From Actinomyces denticolens (GTDB taxonomy: Bacteria > Actinomycetota > Actinomycetes > Actinomycetales > Actinomycetaceae): a stretch of DNA of 41,639 bases. Both the position numbers and the translations under genes were made by a program. The stretch spans positions 1,264-42,902 of the forward strand of contig NZ_MVIW01000025.1 in assembly GCF_002072185.1 (NCBI RefSeq), read 5' to 3'. The number at the start of each line of letters is the position of its first letter. Position 1 is the first letter of the stretch. A model generated the notes under the pieces. It saw nothing but the letters and a program-made list of their open reading frames with translations, had not been told where the DNA came from and ran no database searches. Of this stretch, positions 34,790 through 41,639 are shown piece after piece.

Positions 34790-35920
34790 ATGAGCACCTT
34801 CGTCGACATCCACGTCATCCAGTCCGTCCCGCCGAGCTGCGTCAACCGTGACGACTCCGGCTCGCCGAAGTCCGCCGTCTACGGAGGGGTCAGGCGCCTG
34901 CGGGTCTCCAGCCAGTCCTGGAAGCGGGCCACTCGGCTGCACTTCATCGATCATCTTGACGCCTCTGAACTGGGCACGCGTACCAAGCGCGTCGTCAAGG
35001 TCCTCGCCGACGCCATCACGTCCCAGGCCCCGGACCTGGAGGACCGGGCCACTGCTCTGGCGGAGGACGTGTTCAAGGCCGCCAAGATCAAGCTCACGGC
35101 CCCGCGAGGAAACAAGCAGGGCGCTTCTCAGGAATCCGGTTACCTCCTATTCCTCTCTCGAAGCCAGGTTGATCGGCTTGCCGACCTCGCTATCGCCGCT
35201 GAGCGTGACGGTGCCAGTCTGGAGGCCAAGGAGGTCAAGAGGATCTTCAAGGAGGAGCACGCTGTCGACGTCTCGCTCTTCGGCCGTATGGTCGCCGACG
35301 ATGCCGACCTCAACGTCGACGCCGCCTGCCAGGTGGCCCACGCGATCTCTACCCACGCCGCAGAGAATGAGTACGACTTCTTCACCGCCGTCGACGATGA
35401 GAAGAACCGCTCCGAGGAGGAGGACGCGGGCGCCGGCATGATGGGCACTGTCGAGTTCGCGTCGGCCACCATGTACCGCTATGCCACGGTCAACATCGAC
35501 ATGCTTAAGAAGAACCTCGGAGACGGCCAGGCGGCGCTGCGCGCGCTGGAGGCCTTCGTCTCCGGCTTCTGCCTGTCGATGCCCACCGGCAAGCAGAACA
35601 CCTTCGCCAACCGGACTCTCCCGGAGACGGTCGTGGTCACCGTGCGCGAGGACCAGCCGGTCTCTCTGGTGGGTGCCTTCGAGACTGCCGTTCCCGCGGA
35701 CGCTTCCGACGGGTATCTCGGTCGCTCTGTTCAGGCCCTGGCCCAGTATGCGAGCAGCATTGAGGACGCGTACGGGATGAGGCCGGCTGCGAGCTTCGTC
35801 ATGTCCCTCATCGACTCCGACGCCGTGATCTCTCTTGGCGAGCGGGTCGCCTTCGCCGAGCTGCCGGCACGGGTCAGCCAGGTGGTGGCCTCCCGTGTCC
35901 TGGACGAGGAGCCGGCCTGA
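34790..35920 (+). CDS. cas7e: Type I-E Cascade backbone subunit Cas7e (Cse4/CasC)
   Basis: A 376-residue RRM-fold protein; six copies form the crRNA-binding backbone of Cascade. Near the N-terminus FVDIHVIQSVPPSCVNRDD and RRLRVSSQSWKRATRLHF (residues 35-52) are the family signature; the latter makes RNA contacts. The middle has ATMYRYATVNIDMLKKNLG and later FVSGFCLSMPTGKQNTFANRTLPE, also typical. It starts one base after the cse2 stop with GGAGA ahead, and its TGA overlaps the cas5e ATG. Confidence 0.96.
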   Translation: MSTFVDIHVIQSVPPSCVNRDDSGSPKSAVYGGVRRLRVSSQSWKRATRLHFIDHLDASELGTRTKRVVKVLADAITSQAPDLEDRATALAEDVFKAAKIKLTAPRGNKQGASQESGYLLFLSRSQVDRLADLAIAAERDGASLEAKEVKRIFKEEHAVDVSLFGRMVADDADLNVDAACQVAHAISTHAAENEYDFFTAVDDEKNRSEEEDAGAGMMGTVEFASATMYRYATVNIDMLKKNLGDGQAALRALEAFVSGFCLSMPTGKQNTFANRTLPETVVVTVREDQPVSLVGAFETAVPADASDGYLGRSVQALAQYASSIEDAYGMRPAASFVMSLIDSDAVISLGERVAFAELPARVSQVVASRVLDEEPA

Positions 35921-36633
35921 TGACCGTCCTCCTCCTGCGACTCGCAGGGCCGATGCAGGCATGGGGGGTGTCCTCACGATTCACGGTCAGGGATACTGAG
36001 CCTGCACCGACGAAGAGCGGGGTCATTGGCATGCTGGCCGCCGCTGTCGGACGACGCCGCACTGACCCCATCGAGGACCTGTTGTCGCTCAGCTTCGGCG
36101 TCCGCAAGGACCAACCCGGCAGCGTCATCCGGGACTTCCACACCGCCCGCACCCTGGACGGCAAGACCTCCATGCCGTTGTCGAACCGCTACTACATCGC
36201 CGACGCCGTCTTCCTGGCCGGCATCGAGGGGGATCGTTCGCTTCTGGAGGGCCTCGACGCGGCGCTCCGACACCCTGTGTTCCCCTTGTACCTGGGGCGC
36301 AGGTCCTGCCCACCGACACAGCCGGTATCACTCGGGCTACGCGAAGCACCACTGTTCACGGCGCTTCAGGACGAGTCCTGGCAGGCCTCGGAGTGGTTCC
36401 AGAGGCGGAAGCACGGTGCGTTCAGGGCGGAGGTTCTCATCGACCAGGACGCTGTTCCCACGTCGGAGCGCCGTTCCGCCTACGGCAGCCGTGATGTGCC
36501 GGCATCCTTCGACCCACGGCGCCGTGACTACGGATTCAGGAACGTCGAGCGCCAGTGGGTGGAGCTCGGCATTGCCTCCCTTGACCCTCACGATCCCATG
36601 ACCGAGCTGGAGGAGGCACAGCAGTGTTCTTGA
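35920..36633 (+). CDS. cas5e: Type I-E Cascade subunit Cas5e (CasD)
   Basis: A 237-residue RRM-fold protein that caps the 5' end of the crRNA. Its N-terminus LLLRLAGPMQAWGVSSRFTVRDTEPAPTKSGVIGMLAAAVG is the classical Cas5 signature (residues 4-44), followed by FGVRKDQPGSVIRDFHTA and the LSNRYYIADAVFLAGIEGD strand. The C-terminal region keeps the thumb and DVPASFDPRRRDYGFRNVE. The type I-C catalytic set is absent, as expected, because Cas6e does the processing here. The start overlaps the cas7e stop, and the end overlaps cas6e by ten bases. Confidence 0.95.
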   Translation: MTVLLLRLAGPMQAWGVSSRFTVRDTEPAPTKSGVIGMLAAAVGRRRTDPIEDLLSLSFGVRKDQPGSVIRDFHTARTLDGKTSMPLSNRYYIADAVFLAGIEGDRSLLEGLDAALRHPVFPLYLGRRSCPPTQPVSLGLREAPLFTALQDESWQASEWFQRRKHGAFRAEVLIDQDAVPTSERRSAYGSRDVPASFDPRRRDYGFRNVERQWVELGIASLDPHDPMTELEEAQQCS

Positions 36634-37313
36634 CGAAGATCGATCTGGATCCGGGGCGGCGACTAGCACGCAAGTACTTGGGCTCGCCGCAGGCGATGCA
36701 TGCTGTCGTCATGAAGGCCACAACCCCCTTGGGGAGCACTTCCATCGAAACTCGGGGACGTGTTCTCTGGCGGGTGGACCGGGGGGCCTTCGGCACTGCC
36801 CTTTATATCGTGTCCCCCACAGAGCCGGCCATGGCTCAGCTCATCACAGAAGCCGCTCCAGCCGGAGCAGACGCTCTCACTCGTGACTACGAGCCTTTCC
36901 TCTCCCGCCTGGCGATAGGACAAGTCTGGGCGTTCCGCCTCGCAGCGAATCCGTCACATGCGGCACCGCAAGGGCCTGGACTTCGCGGTAAAGTCTACGG
37001 ACATGTGACGGTGGAGCAGCAGCGCCAATGGCTCCTCAACAGGGCCGACGTTCATGGCTTCGCCCCTCTTTCCACAAGTGGAGATGACGGGGATGATTCG
37101 GTGGTAGTGGTTCATAGAGAGCGCCCTGAGTTCGGGAGGAATGATCCTCACTCGAATCGCCGTGCACGTGTGACGATCAATCGAACTGTCTATGAGGGGC
37201 TTCTGAGAGTGACCAACGCCGACAAGTTGCGGACGGTACTGGTGTCTGGGATCGGACGCTCGAAGGCCTATGGCTGCGGGCTCATGACGCTCGCCCGGCC
37301 TCACGGGAGCTGA
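36624..37313 (+). CDS. cas6e: Type I-E crRNA endoribonuclease Cas6e (Cse3/CasE)
   Basis: A 229-residue double-RRM nuclease that cuts pre-crRNA at the base of the repeat hairpin and stays bound to the 3' handle. The start is GTG at 36624 behind GGAGGAGG, giving the canonical catalytic His26 in AMHAVV, which matches the position in characterised Cse3 enzymes. The C-terminal glycine-rich loop GIGRSKAYGCGLMTL is typical of the second RRM. It overlaps cas5e by ten bases and is followed by cas1 after two bases. Its expected substrate, a CCCCGC-GTAT-GCGGGG hairpin, is exactly what the downstream array encodes. Confidence 0.95.
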   Translation: MFLTKIDLDPGRRLARKYLGSPQAMHAVVMKATTPLGSTSIETRGRVLWRVDRGAFGTALYIVSPTEPAMAQLITEAAPAGADALTRDYEPFLSRLAIGQVWAFRLAANPSHAAPQGPGLRGKVYGHVTVEQQRQWLLNRADVHGFAPLSTSGDDGDDSVVVVHRERPEFGRNDPHSNRRARVTINRTVYEGLLRVTNADKLRTVLVSGIGRSKAYGCGLMTLARPHGS

Positions 37314-37315
37314 TC

Positions 37316-38263
37316 ATGGCAAGGATGCTGCCCGTTCCCGTCACGGCGCTCCCTCGCGTTCAGGACCGGATGTCCTTCCTCTATCTGGAGCACTGCGTGG
37401 TCCACCGAGAGGATGGCGCCCTTACAGCCCGCAATGACCAGGGAACCATTCGAGTTCCAGCGGCTTCCCTAGTAGCTGTCCTTCTCGGCCCGGGAACCTC
37501 GGTGAGCCATCAGGCGATGAGTCTCTTGGGCGAGTGCGGGACCACCGCCGTATGGGTCGGGGAACGTGGCGTGCGATACTACGCGCACGGACGTTCCCTG
37601 GCCACCTCGACGCGGCTGCTCGTTGAGCAGGCAGCACGCGTTTCCTCGCCCCAGAAGCGCTTGAAGGTCGCGAGGCAGATGTACTGCTGGCGTTTCGAGG
37701 GCGAGGATGTCAGCGGCCTGACGATGCAGCAGTTGCGTGGACGGGAAGGAGCCCGCGTGCGCGAGGTCTACAGAGAAAACTCCCGCCGCACTGGTGTGCC
37801 GTGGACGAGACGGGATTATCGACCTGACGATTTCGAGGCCTCTGATCCGATCAATCAAGCGCTGTCCGCTGCGCATGCCGCCTTGTACGGGGTGGTGCAT
37901 GCGGTGATCGTGTCGCTCGGCTGCTCGCCCGGGCTTGGATTCGTCCACACCGGCCATGAGCGCTCCTTCGTCTACGACGTCGCCGACCTGTACAAGGCGG
38001 AGACGACGATCCCGATCGCTTTCGATGTTGTCGCAGAAGGAATGGAAGACCTCACGGGTACGACCCGGCGAAGAGTACGAGATCGGATCTTCGAGATGAA
38101 GGTGATTGAGCGCGCGGTCCGCGATATCCACACGATGTTCGGCACGGAGGAGGCAGAAGACCTGACCATCAACGTGGTCTCCTTGTGGGACTACCAGAGG
38201 AAGGCCGTCTCCGGCGGAGCGAACTACGCCGCGATCGAAGCAGAGGAGGCAGGTAGATGGTAG
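37316..38263 (+). CDS. cas1: CRISPR integrase Cas1, type I-E
   Basis: A 315-residue integrase that, with Cas2, inserts new spacers at the leader end of the array. The three metal ligands are intact: Glu144 in RGREGARVR, His211 in [11 protein letters not shown] and Asp224 in [10 protein letters not shown], each three residues offset from E. coli Glu141, His208 and Asp221. The N-terminal beta domain begins [19 protein letters not shown], as in other Cas1e proteins. The length is typical. It starts two bases after cas6e and overlaps cas2 by seven bases. Confidence 0.97.
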   Translation: MARMLPVPVTALPRVQDRMSFLYLEHCVVHREDGALTARNDQGTIRVPAASLVAVLLGPGTSVSHQAMSLLGECGTTAVWVGERGVRYYAHGRSLATSTRLLVEQAARVSSPQKRLKVARQMYCWRFEGEDVSGLTMQQLRGREGARVREVYRENSRRTGVPWTRRDYRPDDFEASDPINQALSAAHAALYGVVHAVIVSLGCSPGLGFVHTGHERSFVYDVADLYKAETTIPIAFDVVAEGMEDLTGTTRRRVRDRIFEMKVIERAVRDIHTMFGTEEAEDLTINVVSLWDYQRKAVSGGANYAAIEAEEAGRW

Positions 38264-38649
38264 TCCTGGTCCTCACCGCCGCTCCCGCACAATTGCGCGG
38301 CTCGCTCACGCGTTGGCTGATGGAGGTCTCTCCCGGAGTGTTCGTCGGGCATCTCGCCGCCCGGGTGCGCGAGCAACTATGGGATCTGGTCAGGGCTTAT
38401 ATCGGGGATGGCCGCGCGCTCCTTATTTGGTCCACGAGGTCGGAGCAACATTTCTCTGTGGCCTCGCTCGGCCACGACCGGGAACCTGTGGACATCGAGG
38501 GCTGCCTGGTGATGCGGACTCCGTATCGGGCGATCGAAGGGTCGCAGGCGATCCCCGGGGTTGTGAGGCCGGCGAAGGAGTCCTGGTCCGTCGCCGCTCG
38601 TCGACGCCGCTACAGGAACTCGGCGGAACGGGCTCTAGGTAGGGAGTGA
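38257..38649 (+). CDS. cas2: CRISPR adaptation protein Cas2, type I-E
   Basis: A 130-residue protein of the CT1978-type Cas2e family, the dimeric scaffold of the Cas1-Cas2 integrase. The ferredoxin-like core is [42 protein letters not shown], with the following strand [16 protein letters not shown]. It is about 35 residues longer than E. coli Cas2 (94) because of a basic C-terminal tail rich in Arg ([18 protein letters not shown]), which might contact DNA. The start has GAGGAGGC ahead and overlaps the cas1 stop. Confidence 0.93.
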   Translation: MVVLVLTAAPAQLRGSLTRWLMEVSPGVFVGHLAARVREQLWDLVRAYIGDGRALLIWSTRSEQHFSVASLGHDREPVDIEGCLVMRTPYRAIEGSQAIPGVVRPAKESWSVAARRRRYRNSAERALGRE

Positions 38650-38705
38650 AGGCAGAAGGTTTCAGATAGGTTACGATGCTGTTGGGATCCCAAGGATCAC
38701 CAAGT
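38650..38705 (+). promoter_or_regulatory. CRISPR leader
   Basis: The 56 bases between cas2 and the first repeat are distinctly less GC-rich than their surroundings. A TACGAT -10-like box lies at 38672-38677, and a perfect 12-bp palindrome TTGGGATCCCAA at 38682-38693, 12 bases before repeat 1. Array transcription and spacer insertion should start at this side, so the youngest spacers are next to cas2. No IHF-type site is evident, as expected for an actinobacterium. Confidence 0.6.
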
Positions 38706-41639
38706 GTGCACCCCGCGTATGCGGGGATGATCCGGCCCGCGCTATCAGCGCCGAGCTCCGCTCCAAGTGCACCCCGCGTATGCGGGGATGATCCCGGGCC
38801 CCGCGACCTCTCAGTCGTGGGGCCCGTGTGCACCCCGCGTATGCGGGGATGATCCGACCCTAGGGGCGGATCTGGCGTGGGTAGAGATGTGCACCCCGCG
38901 TATGCGGGGATGATCCCTGTTACCGCGATCGAGGCCGCCCGTCGCTCGGGTGCACCCCGCGTATGCGGGGATGATCCGGTCCTCAAATCGTCGGGAATCA
39001 GACAGATACAGTGCACCCCGCGTATGCGGGGATGATCCCGCAATCACATCGCCGGGCTTGGTCATCAGGTAGTGCACCCCGCGTATGCGGGGATGATCCT
39101 ACGGCTCGATTCTCATCACCCGATGAATAACTGTGCACCCCGCGTATGCGGGGATGATCCCGTCCGCCGAGGCTCCAAGCGCTTCGAGGACAAGTGCACC
39201 CCGCGTATGCGGGGATGATCCCTCACACCCCCGTGCCGTAATCCCGGTCACAGCGTGCACCCCGCGTATGCGGGGATGATCCTGAATGTCATTTGCATTA
39301 CCCATTCGAGTAGGGGTGCACCCCGCGTATGCGGGGATGATCCGGCGACGCGACCATCACGGGGCGCACGCGTCATGTGCACCCCGCGTATGCGGGGATG
39401 ATCCGGGGGGCGCTGAGACGGACGTCACTCCGGGCCGGTGCACCCCGCGTATGCGGGGATGATCCCATGGGGCGTCACTGCCGCCGTCATCTTGGTTCGT
39501 GCACCCCGCGTATGCGGGGATGATCCACCCCCCCGCCTCCCTCGACGCCGGGGCGCTGGAGTGCACCCCGCGTATGCGGGGATGATCCGAATCTTACTGT
39601 CCATTGCTCCTCACTCTCCCCGTGCACCCCGCGTATGCGGGGATGATCCCCCGACGAACAACTCAACAGAGAGGAGGCCCATGTGCACCCCGCGTATGCG
39701 GGGATGATCCCGACGACTCGGCGCTCCGGGCCGGCCTCGGCATGTGCACCCCGCGTATGCGGGGATGATCCGCACCACCGAACCGAAACTCGCCACCCGC
39801 CCCGGTGCACCCCGCGTATGCGGGGATGATCCCATCCCCACCAGCAGAACGGAGCCCCCCTCATGGTGCACCCCGCGTATGCGGGGATGATCCCTGCGGC
39901 GCCTCCAATGGGTCGACGACTATCTGGTGCACCCCGCGTATGCGGGGATGATCCTGCGGGCGGCGACCGCATCGAGATCTCCTCGTCGTGCACCCCGCGT
40001 ATGCGGGGATGATCCCAAGAGCGCCTACCTCGCCGTCGCGCGAGCCAAGTGCACCCCGCGTATGCGGGGATGATCCGGTCCGACCTGCCCGACGATGTTC
40101 GGGAGCATCGTGCACCCCGCGTATGCGGGGATGATCCTTGCCGGAAAGGCTGTTCTCATACCGCAGGATAGTGCACCCCGCGTATGCGGGGATGATCCCA
40201 CCACGCCAGAAAGTCCTCGTGAACATCAAGAGTGCACCCCGCGTATGCGGGGATGATCCGATCGGGCAGACGTCGGAGAAAAGCCTCCGCAAGTGCACCC
40301 CGCGTATGCGGGGATGATCCCACGGCGACGATCAACGGCGGGTCCATGCGTGCGTGCACCCCGCGTATGCGGGGATGATCCCATCGTCGTTGGTGAGCCA
40401 GCCGCGTGCGCCCAGTGCACCCCGCGTATGCGGGGATGATCCATCGTATGGTGCCAAGAAGTTGGCGATCCGGAAGTGCACCCCGCGTATGCGGGGATGA
40501 TCCGGTCGACGGGGCCGGGCAGGGGAGAGGTCGAGCGTGCACCCCGCGTATGCGGGGATGATCCGATCGCCCCAAAGAGTAAGGAGAAAGCGCTTGGGTG
40601 CACCCCGCGTATGCGGGGATGATCCCCGGGGGGGGATTCTGGGAACGCGGAGAACGAAAGTGCACCCCGCGTATGCGGGGATGATCCCCGCTCCCTCATG
40701 CGGACCACCGCCCTGCAGCCGTGCACCCCGCGTATGCGGGGATGATCCCGGCGTGATGTTCGTGATGCGCGATACGGGCGGGTGCACCCCGCGTATGCGG
40801 GGATGATCCGGACGCCCGGGGTCTATCAGGCGCCGTAATCGAGTGCACCCCGCGTATGCGGGGATGATCCCATTAGCGGGTATTTTCAGTTGACCCGTAT
40901 TCGGTGCACCCCGCGTATGCGGGGATGATCCTTCGGGTCGCCTCACGAATTGGAGGTCTCTTGCGTGCACCCCGCGTATGCGGGGATGATCCTGAAACTC
41001 GGCAGGCCCGTACCGTTGTATCGCTGTGCACCCCGCGTATGCGGGGATGATCCCAGGCGGTCCACCCGCCCCAGGGCGGCGATCTGGTGCACCCCGCGTA
41101 TGCGGGGATGATCCCAGCCAGGCGCCTGACCACCCGCCACGTCGTGCGTGCACCCCGCGTATGCGGGGATGATCCCCACTCGGGGTCCCAGACGCCGACC
41201 TTCTCAAGGTGCACCCCGCGTATGCGGGGATGATCCCCTGGATATCAAAGTCCGGGGGCACGGCATCACGTGCACCCCGCGTATGCGGGGATGATCCGGA
41301 GACACCATGAACCGCGTCATCCGAGAATCCGTGCACCCCGCGTATGCGGGGATGATCCATGGGCGGCACAAAAGACGTGACAATCAACCGCGTGCACCCC
41401 GCGTATGCGGGGATGATCCGTCGAAGACCGGGGAGGTTCGCATCAAGGTCACGTGCACCCCGCGTATGCGGGGATGATCCCCGCTCCGCAGTCACTACAA
41501 CTTGCAGGATGTCGTGCACCCCGCGTATGCGGGGATGATCCCCGCGTATACCGGTAACCGCATATCAACATACAGTGCACCCCGCGTATGCGGGGATGAT
41601 CCTTCTGTGCGCTGTCATCCCCGCTATCGCAGAAGGTGC
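38706..41639 (+). CRISPR. Type I-E CRISPR array, 48 full repeats plus a partial 49th, open at the window edge
   Basis: The 28-bp repeat begins GTGCACC, contains the stem CCCCGC-GTAT-GCGGGG and ends ATGATCC; all 48 full copies look identical. The period is 61 bp, with 33-base spacers, except two of 34 bases (39527-39560 and 40626-40659). The last four bases of the window start repeat 49, so the array continues. The hairpin and the ATGATCC end place the 5' handle on the plus strand, so transcription runs left to right away from cas2. No spacer appears twice by eye. Cas6e would cut after the hairpin to leave a handle like the E. coli one. The unbroken identity of repeats means no degenerate trailer end is inside the window. 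Confidence 0.99.

Noticed and set aside
38706-41639. Long reading frames on both strands through the CRISPR array, with repeated peptides such as SSPHTRGA, IIPAYAGCT and DHPRIRGVH on the minus strand
   Set aside because: The repeat has no stop codon in these frames and the 61-bp period rotates the frame by one each unit, so the three peptides alternate. They are translation artefacts of the array, a known source of false protein families.

Overview
The window reads as chromosome of a high-GC Gram-positive bacterium, most likely an Actinomyces-like member of the Actinomycetaceae. This rests on uniformly very GC-rich coding DNA, typical actinobacterial families (UPF0182, PPA1309, the TIGR03624/DUF2342 metalloprotease-like family, a YlbL-type PDZ-Lon protein, an uvrD2-nudC pair), an initiator tRNA with a C1.U72 mismatch and no encoded CCA, and a type I-E CRISPR repeat of actinobacterial style. 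The genus is inference. No rRNA gene, insertion sequence or prophage was seen.

Left part (1-8.3 kb): a partial VOC/glyoxalase-type gene faces a DeoR-family repressor across an operator-rich intergenic region. Then come a DUF1304 membrane protein, a secreted tannase/feruloyl-esterase-like lipoprotein, a DUF1345 membrane protein, class II fumarase (fumC) and a NarL-type two-component pair, followed by tRNA-fMet. Middle (8.4-22 kb): UPF0182, PPA1309, the DUF2342 protein, the YlbL-like protease, an isolated rhamnulokinase flanked by two copies of a 45-bp element, a cyclodehydratase/ThiF-like protein overlapping tail-to-tail with uvrD2, and nudC.

Sugar operon (22-27.3 kb, all minus strand): a SorC-family regulator followed by deoC, a FucP-like symporter, a DUF4432 mutarotase-like protein and a ribokinase-family kinase. 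The set matches a 2-deoxy-D-ribose pathway: import, anomer conversion, phosphorylation, then aldol cleavage to acetaldehyde and glyceraldehyde 3-phosphate. A 16-bp perfect palindrome between regulator and deoC is the likely operator.

Right part (27.4-41.6 kb, plus strand): a cysteine desulfurase, a Phd/YefM antitoxin followed by only the first codons of its RelE-like toxin, then a complete type I-E CRISPR-Cas locus in the order cas3-cas8e-cse2-cas7e-cas5e-cas6e-cas1-cas2. It ends in a long array: 48 identical 28-bp repeats plus the start of a 49th, running off the window edge. The effector genes overlap or abut and the catalytic residues of Cas3, Cas6e and Cas1 are present, so the system looks functional. 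The toxin-antitoxin debris just upstream of cas3 looks like an old insertion boundary.

I found no wholly new defence or metabolic system. The points most worth following up are the biased base right after every CRISPR repeat, the 45-bp repeat pair around rhaB, the broken toxin-antitoxin junction beside cas3, the long hairpin upstream of the histidine kinase, and the compact deoxyribose operon.
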